Positions 52,855 to 63,600 of a stretch of 64,000 bases of DNA are shown here, piece by piece. Positions within the stretch are counted from its first letter, which is position 1; each line of letters begins with the position of its first letter. This DNA comes from Saprospiraceae bacterium. GTDB lineage: Bacteria; Bacteroidota; Bacteroidia; Chitinophagales; Saprospiraceae. The notes beneath the pieces are model-generated. The model did not search any database, was not told where the DNA came from, and was given only the letters and a program-made list of their open reading frames with translations. Where the stretch lies: assembly GCA_016710115.1 (NCBI GenBank), contig JADJLN010000014.1:15622-79621 (forward strand), in the 5' to 3' direction. The position numbers were made by a program, and so were the translations under genes.

Positions 52855-54231
52855 TTATCTGGTTTTGATGATCCGGGTATGAAGTTGCTCACCCGTTTGA
52901 ACGTCAACCAGATGCAACATATAGACACCCGCCGGAAGAATCGACATCCCGACAATCTCGACACCGGGCAAAAGGACACCTTCACCACATTCCTGCCCCG
53001 GGAAATTAGACAGGGTATACTGCAACTTGTGTTCGCCTTCCCATTTCAGGGTCAGGTCCGTGTGAACCGGGTTGCTGAGAATGGTCAGATTGGTGTGACC
53101 AATCGGATAAACAGCCGAAACCTCCCCGACCTGGAAGGGGTGGGTGCGGGTCAATCCATTATAAGTAGCTTCGAATGTCCATATCCCCTCAATGGCGTTA
53201 ACGGGCAGGAAATAACTCCACCACCACCACGACCAGACATAGGTTGCAGGAGATTTATCTGACCAGGAGATCTGGACGATGCCATTGGGGTCCAACACCT
53301 GAAACGTGGTGGTTTCATTCATCTGCTGATCCCGATACCAGGCTGTAAATGTGATGAAATCAAAAGTCTCGAACTGATTCTGCAGGTTGGGTTCCTGTTC
53401 ATCGGGGCAAAAGCCTTTGAGCTCTGGCGGCATAGCATGTGTGGTCAGCCGGTTGATGGTCGGTTCGAAATAGGGTTTCTGTTTGGCCCACCACGACGAA
53501 TCCGTTGTGGTATTGCACGACCCTGTGTGAGTCTCGATCACCTTATTGGCAGCATCCCTGATCTCAAGATGCAAATGAGGATTACTAGAACAACCGGAGC
53601 TCCCCACCAGACCCAGGTACTCTCCAGTTTCGACCGCACTGCCAACCGGCTTGCTGGTCAGGGAATTCTTTTTCATATGACCATACCACGCTACAGAACC
53701 ATCGGCATGTTCGACATATACCGCATTCCAGGTGCCGACACAAGTGCAGTTTTTATCAAAATAGTCATCACTTTTTAAAATGATCACCCCCGGTGCACCA
53801 GCGATGATCTCGACCTGATTATCATCCATCATCTGCCACCAGAACGGCCAGGAGCTGATGTCCAGCCCGTTATGGCCATTGTAGGATCGTCCTTTACAGG
53901 TATAATCCTTGATCCCGCTGCTGTTATCCAGATCGACAAAATTGACCATGGAATAATAATCCGGCTGATCAAATCCCATCGCCTGCCGGAGTGGCCATTC
54001 CAGATTGATACCGGCAGAACGAGTATTTGGTTTTTCCGGTAAGATGCCCTGTTCGACCAGATTGGCTCTGCTGATGGCGAGTTGCAATTCGATCTCTGCA
54101 TATGCCTCCGGAGAAAGACATGGGTGTTCCGGGACAGGAAGTTCCAGATTGCCACCGCCATGCAACACCTGGCCTGCAAGTGTCTGAATCAGGATCAGAG
54201 TGAGAAAACACGTCAGTATTTGTCGGATCAT
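52855..54231 (-). CDS. M23 family metallopeptidase with T9SS sorting-like tail
   Basis: A 458-aa secreted LytM-type endopeptidase, paralog of the gene at 30582. A signal peptide (LTCFLTLILIQTLAGQ) leads to EWPLRQAMGFDQPDYYSM, then the M23 core with YNGHNGLDISSW (HxxxD) and SNPHLHLEIRD (HxH), plus AWYGHMKKNSLTSKPVG. Both zinc-ligand motifs are intact. The C-terminus carries an FN3-like region and a sorting-type end (LTILSNPVHTDLTLKW, ILPAGVYMLHLVDVQTGEQLHTRI). A long run of tandem repeats lies just upstream of its start, where its promoter would be. Confidence 0.86.
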   Translation of the reverse strand: MIRQILTCFLTLILIQTLAGQVLHGGGNLELPVPEHPCLSPEAYAEIELQLAISRANLVEQGILPEKPNTRSAGINLEWPLRQAMGFDQPDYYSMVNFVDLDNSSGIKDYTCKGRSYNGHNGLDISSWPFWWQMMDDNQVEIIAGAPGVIILKSDDYFDKNCTCVGTWNAVYVEHADGSVAWYGHMKKNSLTSKPVGSAVETGEYLGLVGSSGCSSNPHLHLEIRDAANKVIETHTGSCNTTTDSSWWAKQKPYFEPTINRLTTHAMPPELKGFCPDEQEPNLQNQFETFDFITFTAWYRDQQMNETTTFQVLDPNGIVQISWSDKSPATYVWSWWWWSYFLPVNAIEGIWTFEATYNGLTRTHPFQVGEVSAVYPIGHTNLTILSNPVHTDLTLKWEGEHKLQYTLSNFPGQECGEGVLLPGVEIVGMSILPAGVYMLHLVDVQTGEQLHTRIIKTR

Positions 54232-54354
54232 AGGTTTGCCTTTCCCGAAAGATAAATGAATCCAGGAAGAAATTCAGCACCGCACTTGCAGGAAAGTAAA
54301 AAACTGACAGCCTTCTTTCATTTTTTCAGAAATATCCCGGATGCAAACACTGAA

Positions 54355-54970
54355 TCCGGTGCATACCACTTCAGCTGAGGACAGTACAAATTCCTTCAGG
54401 GCCTTTTACCCATTACCTTTTACCTCCTTCATCCGAAGATGGAAATATGATTTCTACGCGATTCATGGAGGGGAGGAGTCGAGGAGAGAGGTTATGAGTG
54501 GAGGAGGTTATGAGATTATAAAATATGGAGTACAAATTTCACTTCAGTGCCCTTTCCCTTTTACCCATTACCTTTTACCTCTTCTGTCCGAAGATGGGAA
54601 TATCTTTTCTACGCGATGAATGGAGGGGAGGAGTCGGGGGGTCGAGGAGAGGTTATGAGTGGAGGAGGTTATGAGATTATAAAATATGGAGTACAAATTT
54701 CACTTCAGGACCCTTTCCCTTTTACCCATTACCTTTTACCTCTTCAGTCTGAAGATGGAAATATCTTTTCTACGCGATGAATGGAAAATGGAGGGGAGGA
54801 GTCGAGGGGCCGAGGAGAGAGGTTATGAGTGGAGGAGGTTATGAGATTATAAAATATGGAGTACAACTTTCACTTCAGTGCCCTTTCCCTTTTACCCATT
54901 ACCTTTTACCCTTTACCCATTACCTTTTACCTCCTCTGTCCGGAGATGGAAATTTCTTTTCTGCGCCATT
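54355..54970. repeat. Four tandem ~160-bp repeats upstream of the M23 gene
   Basis: Four copies begin near 54379, 54545, 54708 and 54876. Each contains CCCTTTTACCCATTACC, a GAAGATGGRAATATG-like stretch, CTACGCGAT, then GGAGGGGAGGAGTCGAGG, GGTTATGAGTGGAGGAGG and ATTATAAAATATGGAGTAC. Open frames through them repeat the same residues and match nothing, so they are probably non-coding. They fill the gap between the M23 and DUF2853 genes. Confidence 0.8.
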
Positions 54971-55098
54971 AATGGAGAATGGAGGGCTGGAAGGGTCTTT
55001 ACTTAATCTTCACAATTCAATAATCTTCCCCTATGATTGGCATCTCTACCTTAGCTTCTGAAAGGATTGGATATTATTCACCATTACAATACATGAAC

Positions 55099-55464
55099 AT
55101 GAGTCAGTTTGATGAAAAAATCAGCCTGTATATGGAGTCGGCTGAAGAGCTTGATCTAGGTTTGAATCCGGAATTGCTGTCAGCAGTAGCCAAAAGCCTT
55201 GGTCCATCGATCTACAACGATGATGCGTCTCTCGTATCCTCCAGCGATGAGGAAGAACTTGAGCGCGTCAGGGAGAATTTCCTGATCGAAAAATTGGGAC
55301 TTGAAGATGGCCCTGAACTGGATGAGGCGATCGATCATGTCGTCGACCAATTGGGCAGTGAAAATCGCCGGAAGTATCGGGCCGTATTTTATACATTATT
55401 GACCAGTCACTTCCAAAAAGAGGACATCTTCCTGGGAGCAACGGTTCTGGAAGAAGAAGAATAA
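55099..55464 (+). CDS. DUF2853 family protein
   Basis: A 121-aa acidic cytosolic protein. The sequence follows DUF2853: MSQFDEKISLYMESAEELD, then LLSAVAKSLGPSIYNDDASLVSSSD, LERVRENFLIEKLGLED, and KYRAVFYTLLTSHFQKED. The family is small, all-helical and of unknown function. ATG 55099 is the likely start; ATG 55093 precedes it in frame. The long frame starting at 55033 runs into the repeat end and is unlikely. A strong hairpin follows at 55534. Confidence 0.88.
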   Translation: MSQFDEKISLYMESAEELDLGLNPELLSAVAKSLGPSIYNDDASLVSSSDEEELERVRENFLIEKLGLEDGPELDEAIDHVVDQLGSENRRKYRAVFYTLLTSHFQKEDIFLGATVLEEEE

Positions 55465-55533
55465 GCAGCCCGGATATTTCTCATCCAGGAGCTGATGCCA
55501 TAAAACGAAACGGATCACTCGTCACTTTAGGTT

Positions 55534-55572
55534 GCCGGTTGACTGAAAATCAGACAACCGGCATTTTTATTG
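55534..55572 (+). terminator. Terminator between DUF2853 and truncated hemoglobin
   Basis: GCCGGTTG-A-CTGA-AAA-TCAG-A-CAACCGGC then ATTTTTATT. An extended stem with one A.A pair and a T-tract on the plus strand; it overlaps the stop codon of the convergent hemoglobin gene. Confidence 0.85.
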
Positions 55573-55962
55573 AATAAATCCCTGTTGCTCACTATCCCGG
55601 ATCTTCATCAGCATCAGGATTTCCATTGCCTCGACACGCTTTTTCGCTTCATTCACCCTTTCTCCCTCAAACAGATCATCTAGTGTGGCAAAAAACAAGT
55701 GCTTCCATCTTGTAAAATGTTCCTGAGTCAGGGGCGTCCGCCGATGAAGATCAATATGCTTTATCATGGGATTTCCTTTGTACGCCATTTCATCCAAAAG
55801 TAGGGTACACCAAAAATCAATCATGACAGGAATATGTGTGTCCCAAGAAAAATGTTCGAGATCCCGAAAGATATAGCCAATGACTTCATCATCCATTACA
55901 CGGGTGTAAAATGATTCGACAAGCAAGGTGATGTCTTTCCGGGTAGTGATTTCTTTTATCAA
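55567..55962 (-). CDS. Group III truncated hemoglobin
   Basis: A 131-aa globin of the 2/2 fold. Family features are SFYTRVMDDEVIGYIF, WDTHIPVMIDFWCTLLL, YKGNPMIKHIDLH (proximal His and heme pocket) and PLTQEHFTRWKHLFFATLDDLF, all typical of group III. Likely roles are oxygen, NO or peroxide handling. The start is TTG at 55960-55962; no in-frame ATG precedes it, and a stop lies four codons upstream. The start abuts a nine-fold 8-bp repeat that fills the 5' region. Confidence 0.85.
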   Translation of the reverse strand: MIKEITTRKDITLLVESFYTRVMDDEVIGYIFRDLEHFSWDTHIPVMIDFWCTLLLDEMAYKGNPMIKHIDLHRRTPLTQEHFTRWKHLFFATLDDLFEGERVNEAKKRVEAMEILMLMKIRDSEQQGFIQ

Positions 55963-56040
55963 GTTAAGGAGTTAAGGAGTTAAGGAGTTAAGGAGTTAAG
56001 GAGTTAAGGAGTTAAGGAGTTAAGGAGTTAAGGAGTTAAG
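55963..56040. repeat. 8-bp VNTR (GTTAAGGA)x9.75
   Basis: Nine full perfect copies of GTTAAGGA (55963-56034) plus GTTAAG. It touches the start codon of the truncated hemoglobin and covers its leader and perhaps promoter. Confidence 0.95.
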
Positions 56041-56280
<240 letters not shown>

Positions 56281-58185
56281 TCACCTGTTGACATACTCCC
56301 ACGCCGACCTCCACGCCCCGGTGGCCTGACAATGATCCAGAAATTGCGCATAAAACGGATCACCTCCAATCGTTGCACTATCACCTATTACAACTAATTG
56401 CCGTTGTGCCCTGGTCATGGCCACATTCATCCGCCGGTAATCCTGCAGAAAACCGATCTCCGAACGTCCGTTGGATCGGACCAGAGACAAAATAACCACA
56501 TCCATTTCCTGGCCCTGAAATCCATCAATAGTTTGTACGCGAATCGGTAATCCGTTATAATGTTCGTCTTTTTGAATTTCTTCCTCAATGTATTCTACCT
56601 GTTCCCGATAAGGAGAAAGCAGAGCGATCTCCGGCCATTCCTTTTCCAGCAAGTCCTGTCGTAAACTTTCCAGATGACAGGTAATTAGCACATATTCATC
56701 CGGATTATATCGCGACCGGGTTTCCGGATTGACCTTTTCCTCAAATCCGCAACCTGCTGTATCGATAAACAGAACTGGGCGAGCATCACTGACGGGCAAT
56801 TCTCGATATTCCAACCCTGGAGACGCTATCAGTTGATCCTGATAGAACCAGGAATTGGAAAATGCCATGATTGCAGGATGCATTCGATATTGAACAGTCA
56901 GGAGATGTACTTGTGGCAGGGAGGGAAGCAGCCGCTCCATCAGCGTAATGTTCAACCCCTCACGAGCCGCTTCACTCGATTTAACTGTCGGTGGTAGCTG
57001 GTGCGGATCGCCGGCCAGAACCAATCGTTCCACTCTCGCCAGGGGTATCCAAACGGCCGGCTCCAGGGCCTGGGCGGCCTCATCGACAATCAGTGTGGCA
57101 AATCGGCGCTTGTCCAGCAACGAATGTGCCGCCCCTGTCAGTGTTGTACAGATCACCTGCGCACTGTCGAGGATCTGTTCCACCAGACGGGTCTCGAGAT
57201 GCCGCGCCCAATCCATCAACTCGCGTGCTTCCTGATACCCGTCCCGGCGATCGGCCCGGGCATCAGCGTCGAATGTCCGTTTATATGTACCCGCCTTCTT
57301 TCGCGCTTGCGCTGCCTTGATCTTCACCTTCTTGATCTCCCGGCTGTCCGGATGTGCAGCGACCTGACCATCCAGAGTCAGATCGAGGAGGCGTTCATCT
57401 ACCCTGGAGATATGACCGATCCGGACAACCCGGAGCCCCCGGGCCGCCAATCGCTCCGTCAGCACATCGGTGGCAGTATTGGAAGCGGCACACACCAGCA
57501 CCGTTCCCTCCCGGATCACCAGCTCACGAACGGCGGCCACAAGGGTCGTTGTCTTCCCGGTCCCCGGCGGTCCATGCACCAGAGCCAGTTCCCGTGCAGC
57601 CAGAATACCGCGAACGGCATTGGCTTGGGCATGATTAAGTCCGTCAGGATAAGCCAGATCAGGCGCTGTACCAAATGCAGGTAAGCGATGGCCACTCAGG
57701 ATCTGACGAAACTCAACCAGAGTATTTCCCTGAGCCTCCAGGGCACGAACCAGGGCTTTTTCCATTTCGGTATAGGTCCGGTTGTCAAACTCCAGATCAA
57801 CCCCTAATGGACCCATGTTGAGCCAATCTGGCAGGTCATCCGTGTTCAGAATGATCTGCATTCTTTGCTCAGTTGCATAGTGTACTACGCCACTAATACG
57901 ATTTCGCTTCGCCATTGCCGCCTCCGTGAAGAAGGTCACCGGAGAACCGGCTTTGAATTGGGAATCATGGCGTTGATGGACCGACCGTTGTACCGTCACA
58001 AAGGCCTTGTCGCCCATGGCAAACCCGGATTTGATGACACTGACAGGCCGCCATGTCAACCCGTGTCGGACGCGATCATCCCCACTCATCCGCGCCACCT
58101 TCTCCTGCCAGGTAGTCAGATCCGCCTTCTTCTCGATCGAGAGAATACGTTGAAGGTGATGAATGTGTTGAATACCGGGTTCCAT
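56281..58185 (-). CDS. SF1B superfamily helicase, IGHMBP2/SMUBP-like
   Basis: A 634-aa DNA/RNA helicase. An OB-like N-terminal region is followed by the helicase core: motif I GPPGTGKTTTLVAAV, Ia CAASNTATDVLTERL, II LIVDEAAQALEPA, III LVLAGDPHQLPPT, IV TVQYRMHPAIMAF, V IRVQTIDGFQGQEMDVVIL and VI DYRRMNVAMTRAQRQLVV. All motifs are intact. This matches the bacterial SMUBP-2/Upf1-like group, 5'-3' helicases of uncertain role, likely nucleic acid repair or ribosome-linked. A basic helical 1B insert (EIKKVKIKAAQARKKAG) is present. Confidence 0.92.
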   Translation of the reverse strand: MEPGIQHIHHLQRILSIEKKADLTTWQEKVARMSGDDRVRHGLTWRPVSVIKSGFAMGDKAFVTVQRSVHQRHDSQFKAGSPVTFFTEAAMAKRNRISGVVHYATEQRMQIILNTDDLPDWLNMGPLGVDLEFDNRTYTEMEKALVRALEAQGNTLVEFRQILSGHRLPAFGTAPDLAYPDGLNHAQANAVRGILAARELALVHGPPGTGKTTTLVAAVRELVIREGTVLVCAASNTATDVLTERLAARGLRVVRIGHISRVDERLLDLTLDGQVAAHPDSREIKKVKIKAAQARKKAGTYKRTFDADARADRRDGYQEARELMDWARHLETRLVEQILDSAQVICTTLTGAAHSLLDKRRFATLIVDEAAQALEPAVWIPLARVERLVLAGDPHQLPPTVKSSEAAREGLNITLMERLLPSLPQVHLLTVQYRMHPAIMAFSNSWFYQDQLIASPGLEYRELPVSDARPVLFIDTAGCGFEEKVNPETRSRYNPDEYVLITCHLESLRQDLLEKEWPEIALLSPYREQVEYIEEEIQKDEHYNGLPIRVQTIDGFQGQEMDVVILSLVRSNGRSEIGFLQDYRRMNVAMTRAQRQLVVIGDSATIGGDPFYAQFLDHCQATGAWRSAWEYVNR

Positions 58186-58299
58186 GTTCCGGATGAGTTT
58201 GTATTGTCCAATAGGAAGAGGAACGAATATGAGGCATTCTCACCAAAGGTGCCCCACGCCATTCAGCATCTGACTATGATGATGGTAAGAAGTACGAGT

Positions 58300-59037
58300 T
58301 TACTTCATTCCGCTTAATGCTTCATCGATCACATTCCGAACAAATGGTACATCAGTCCAATAAATGAAATGATCGCCAGGATGAGGATAACGATGCTGCA
58401 TCTCAGTTGGAGCCATTTTGGTAAAAAATGCCAGTTCCAATGGTGAAACAAGATTGTCTTCAACACCCTGGATCAAATAGATGGGTACATGCAGGTTCTT
58501 CCAATGTGGAATCAAGGAGTTCAAGTCCTTTTTTAAGGTGATCAGCTCCTGATTACACACCCGAAAAGCGGGAGGCGTCACGAGGTGAAAAAGCGGAAAG
58601 TCGAGCACTCTGCGCCATCCAATGCCAAACTCAAGTTCGGGATCAAGAGGTGGTGCCACATGGACCACAGCAGCGACTCGATCAGGTGCATTAAAAGCTA
58701 ATTGTTGTGCCAATGAGCAACCATATGAATGGCCAATCAGTAAAAACCGCCGATCGGGCCACTGGTCCATCAGGGCTTGAATCATCACACTCTGTCCAGC
58801 CAGAGATGGTAAGGCATCACCAAAATCAGAGCCTCCAAACCCGGGACGATCCGGCGCCAAAAGCAGATAATGTTGCAAGCTGCTATCGTTCAAATAGGGC
58901 TCATTTGCCGACCAGGAACCTGGTGAACCGTGGAGAAAAAGCAGTGCAGTCCGACTGCTTGTATCGCCACCCACGACTGAATACACTGTCCGATCACTGA
59001 AAGAGACAGTCATGCTGGACAATGGGGCCAATCCCAT
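58300..59037 (-). CDS. Alpha/beta hydrolase, possibly membrane-anchored
   Basis: A 245-aa alpha/beta hydrolase: oxyanion HGSPGSW, substrate-binding LAPDRPGFGGSDFG, nucleophile elbow GHSYGCSLA (Ser about 115), acid in IQGVEDNLV and His in HPGDHFIYW. All triad elements are visible. The ATG at 59037 may not be the true start: upstream to 59170 the other frames encode a membrane helix (RFSGFFLLAIFGLLLLIS) and MDFKGNLEEVNKKREK, which look like the N-terminus with two base errors, one in an A5 run. Substrate unknown. Confidence 0.82.
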   Translation of the reverse strand: MGLAPLSSMTVSFSDRTVYSVVGGDTSSRTALLFLHGSPGSWSANEPYLNDSSLQHYLLLAPDRPGFGGSDFGDALPSLAGQSVMIQALMDQWPDRRFLLIGHSYGCSLAQQLAFNAPDRVAAVVHVAPPLDPELEFGIGWRRVLDFPLFHLVTPPAFRVCNQELITLKKDLNSLIPHWKNLHVPIYLIQGVEDNLVSPLELAFFTKMAPTEMQHRYPHPGDHFIYWTDVPFVRNVIDEALSGMK

Positions 59038-59170
59038 TTTTCCCGCTTCTTATTCACCTCTTCCAGATTCCCTTTGAAATCCATGATCCCCGTCCAGAGA
59101 TAAGAAGCAACAGACCGAAAATGGCCAGAAGGAAAAAACCGGAAAATCGCAGGATTCGTCTAAGCATCAT

Positions 59171-59698
59171 AGTCAATAACAACATAGAGGAGTGAAACAT
59201 GTTTCAGGCTGTTCGCGGTTCGCATTTTCTCTCAAGGTTTCACGCAAAAGGCCCATACCCCGAGTACTCGAGGGTCTGGATCCGGACATTCCCCCGAGGA
59301 CTCGGGGGGATGTCCAGGCGCTATGCCGCAAAGTCAATTCAACGCGCAAAGAAATTTTACGCGATGCTTCTTTTCAACTGTCTGCTCTGTGGTTAGAATG
59401 CAGCCAATTATTTGTGACCCCTCACAAAGTCACACAGTCACAAAGTCCCATTCTGATTTCCACCCTTCTTATTTCTTATTCATTGCACCCTTCGAAAGAT
59501 AGTTCTATCAATCTGGCACGGCAGGCTAAAGCAGCCGGTACGATTCCGCTTTCCGACTTCCCACTTCCGCTTTCCGACTTCCAACTTCCGCCTTCCAACT
59601 TCCAACTTCCGCCTTCCGCCTTCCGATTTCCCACTTCCGCCTTCCGATTTCCGATTTCCGATTTCCGATTTCCGATTTCCGCCTTCCGATTTCCGCCT
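59171..59698. repeat. Non-coding spacer ending in a TTCCG-rich run
   Basis: The part to 59540 shows no gene; it has a palindromic CCGAGTACTCGAGG and CCCCCGAGGACTCGGGGGG. From 59545 to 59698 it is a nearly pure run of 7-10 bp words such as CTTCCGATTT and CTTCCGCC, ending exactly at the plsC stop. Confidence 0.75.
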
Positions 59699-60440
59699 TC
59701 AACTTCTGAACTCCTTCAACTTCCCATTGATCCACACCATACATTGTTGCCGCATCGCCTCAGCATCCGGATTGACCAGTTCCGGGACCGATAGCGACAT
59801 GCACATAGGTTCGAAGATGCCCGAAACGCCGGAAAAAATGGGCCACAAACGTATCGTCATCGATCCAGTAATCAGCCGGATCGTCAAAATCAAGTGCAAA
59901 CGGGATGATATGCACCTCTTCTTCTGCGGCGACACGAAAGACCCCCTTTCGGAAGGGAAGGACTTCTCGTCCAGCGTGCGTGGTGCCTTCCGGAAAGAGG
60001 AGGATAGACTCACCGGCACGCACGGCAGCGGTGATCTTGTGGAGGGTCTTCTGCCGGTCTTTCGGACTCTCTCGATCGACAAAAAAAATCCCGCTCAACC
60101 GGGATGCAAACCCGATCAGTGGCCAGGAAGCCATTTCCTTCTTGGCCACCGGTACAGCCAGCACCTCCCGCATAAGGAGCAGGGGGTCCAGATAGGCACG
60201 GTGATTACCCACATAAATGGCCGGATGTGCGGGAATGCGACCCTCCCACCGGATATAGATACCCAGGGTGAACAGGATCATATGAATCCACAATCGGCGC
60301 ACCCGATGCCGCCACCAGGTGCCAACTCCCGGTATCCAGCTGCCGATCAAAAGGACCGGGATGATCAGGGTGACCAGGATGACCAGGATGACCGCCCGAG
60401 ATGTCGCCAGTGAATATCTTAACACAGTCTTCATCATCAT
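59699..60440 (-). CDS. 1-acyl-sn-glycerol-3-phosphate acyltransferase family protein (frameshifted near 59782)
   Basis: About 247 aa after correction. An N-terminal membrane helix pair leads to the motifs YVGNHRAYLDPLLL (NHX4D), FFVDRESPKDR (FxxR), LLFPEGTTHAG (EGTT) and IIPFALDF. It transfers an acyl chain to lysophosphatidate in membrane lipid synthesis. The frame breaks after HVAIGP at a CCCGG (expected CCGG), and the second frame gives ELVNPDAEAMRQQCMVWINGKL to a stop at 59699, matching the usual C-terminus. The extra C is likely a sequence error. A soluble paralog is at 24640. Confidence 0.85.
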
Positions 60441-60600
60441 ATCGGCACAATAACTTCGGAAAGTCGCCGCTTTCCCCTATTTTTGCAGATTAAACTACCT
60501 GATATTCAGCGGTGAAGGTATGCCGATCGGAGGACTTTCCCCCCACGTATCTGTCCAGCTGAATGGCCCGGATTCCCTTAATTCACAAGCGAAGCCCAAT

Positions 60601-63600
60601 ATGACACACAAACAGATATTCTTTTTGATCACCTTCCTGCTGGCAGGCGGAGGGGTTTGGGGGCAGATAAATATGACTACTACAGATTCATATATTCAAG
60701 GATTTAATACGCTTGTGAATACTGGAAGCGATACTTGGACAGACAATTCAACCATAAGCAACTGGTATTCCCAAAGAACAGGGAATGGCACCTCAATAGT
60801 TGCAAATGATGGCAGTAGTAATTCAGGCAATCTATATAGCTTTGGAACTGGATCAGATTCAGAACGTTCATTAGGAACCGTTGGGTCGGGAGGGATGTCT
60901 TCAGGTAACTTTGCTCATGGTATTTTATTAAAAAATAATTCTGCTGAAACTATAACAAATATAACCATTTCATATGTTATGGAGCAGTGGAGAAATAGTG
61001 CTGCCGGAAGTCAAAGTATTACTTTTTGGTATAAAATCAATTCCAGTTTTCACAGATTTAAATCCAGATTCAAATGGGAGTTGGACTCAGGTTAATGCAT
61101 TGTCAGCAGCAAGTCCAATTACAGGAGGAACCGCTGGGGCTCTTGACGGAAATAATGGATCTAATCAAGTTTCATTTTCTAATATTTCTGTTCCTAGTTT
61201 ATCATTGCCATCTGGCTATTTTATTATGTTTAAATGGGAAGACCCAGATCACTCAGGTAGCGATCATGGGCTTTCTATTGATGATTTTCAGATTAACTGG
61301 GTAGTTCCATCTCCTTGCACTCCCCCCACTACCCAAGCGACGTTGTTCGGTTCTTCAGACTTGGAAATTAACCAGATGGATGTTTCCTGGACCAGAGGGA
61401 ATGGTGCCAATATTCTGGTCGTTGCACGAGAAGGTGGAGCTGTCGATACGGATCCGGTAAATAGCACGACATACACGGCCAATGCTGCCTTTGGATCCGG
61501 CACCCAGATCGGAACTGGAAATTATGTTGTTTACAAAGGAGTAGGAACATCAGAAACAATCACAGCTTTAACCGCAAATACAACATATCATTATGCGTTG
61601 TATGAATTTGATGGATCTTCCGGTAGCGAATGTTATCGAACAAGTGATAAACTGACAGGTAATGCCAAAACACTTGCATTTGCACATGACAATTGCAGCG
61701 GTGCAATTGTCTTAACTGTTGACACCGACGAAACCTGTAATACAGCCACAAATGGCAGCAGTATCAATGGCACTCAATCACTCAACGCCATCACCTGTGC
61801 CGGCTTTGCCGGCGATGCCGATATTGATGTCTGGTATTCCTTTGTCGCCACAAATTCCACCCATATCATCACCGTGGACGGAGCAGCGAATATGGATGCG
61901 GTGATCGACCTGCGAAGTGGTATGTGCAACGGCACAAATATCGACTGCTCGGATGCTACCACAGCGGATGGCATTGAAGTCATCACGGCAACCGGATTGA
62001 CTGTCAGTTCGACCTACTATGTCCGGGTATATGATTATGATGCTGGGGGCGGCGATTTTACCATTTGCATCACCACGCCAACTCCTCCACTGCATTATCG
62101 TTCTAAAGGATCTGGCAATTTTGCCAGTGCCAAAGCCTGGGAAACATCTCCTGATAATTCAACCTGGTCCAATGCTGCGAAAGCCCCCGATGACAGTGAC
62201 CTCACGATTTCTATTCGGAATACGCATACCATTACCCTTAGTGCTGGTGTCACGGTCGATCAGATGACGATTGAATCTGGTGGCCTCTGGATATTACAAG
62301 TGGAACACTCATTATTGCAGATGGAGCCGGTACGGATCTGGAAGTAGTTGGTACTCTGAAAAATGGATCCTCGATCGCCAGCTCCGGCAGTATTGTCATC
62401 ACCACTACTGGTAAATACCAGCACAATGTGTCCGGTTCGAACGGCACCATCCCGAACTGTACCTGGAACTCCGGCTCGACATGCGAGATACTCCAGTCCG
62501 GCGGCACAGGGCGCCCGGATGGTTTGGGACAGAGTTTCCATCATTTTACGGAATTTTTCAGGTCAATCCGGAACCATCAACCTCAATGGTGATCTCGACA
62601 ATATCGCCGGTGATTTTCATGTAAAACACACCGGTTCTGGTAATTTACAGATGGTCGGATCGAAAATACCACCACCGTTAGCGGCGATCTCATTATCGAC
62701 GCTACCGCGATATTAAATCTGAGTGGATCTGCGTCAAATGGCATTATCCAGGTGTATGGCGATTGCACCATCAATGGCACACTCACGGAATCGGGCAGCA
62801 GCGATAACAGCCGCATCGAATATGTCGGTACAGGTAATGGTTCCATTTCTGTTGGTGGATCGATCCTGAATCAAGTCAATCTGGTCCTGAATCGGACCAG
62901 CGGTGGCGGGCTTACCCTGGGTACAAATGTGTCTCACTCGGCAGATGGCATTTTGACGCTCACCAACGGCAAGATCAATACCAATGGAAATATCCTGACC
63001 CTGCTCAATACGGCGACCGAATCGATTTCCGGAGGAAGCTCATCCAGTTATATCAATGGTACTCTGCGTCAGTATATCACTACTATCGCATACAGCTGGC
63101 CGATAGGGAATGCCGGTACCTATGCACCGGTTTCGATTGATATCAGCGACACAGAGGCGACCTATATCGATGCCCTTTATGATCCCGGATCACCCGGTGT
63201 CAGTTCCGGAAATTCCTCTTGCCCAGATCCCCCGGCGACGGACTATACCTATACAAACAATTGTGGTTCCTGGTTGATTACTCCCAATGCGTCCGGAATG
63301 ACTGAAGATTATAATATTACCCTTGTAGATGCAGCCAATTGTGGATTGACCACCTACACCATTGCAAAAAACAGCGTTATCCCCGATTGCCCGACAGGCT
63401 TGAATGCCGACTTCACCTCCTGGTCACGGTTTGATTTGCTCGGTGGTCCGGCAGGTGTATTGCCTGTTGAACTGACCCAGTTTAATGCGACGCTGATCGA
63501 CCGAAATGTCCACCTCACCTGGGCGACTGCATCCGAGATCAACAACGATTATTTCGTGGTCCAGCACAGCACCGATGGTTCCCGATTTGATGATCTGAGC

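Noticed and set aside
54341..55061. Repeated small ORFs with YEIIKYGVQ in the 54.4-kb array
   Set aside because: Each is a by-product of the same tandem DNA unit, has no plausible start signal and ends at varied places.
55963..56040. Possible CRISPR or tandem ribosome-binding sites
   Set aside because: The unit is 8 bp without spacers. AAGGAG on the plus strand looks like Shine-Dalgarno, but no plus-strand gene follows.
59192..59794. Plus-strand ORF through the TTCCG run
   Set aside because: Its C-terminal half is a Pro/Ser/Phe/Arg low-complexity translation of the DNA repeat and it runs antisense into plsC.
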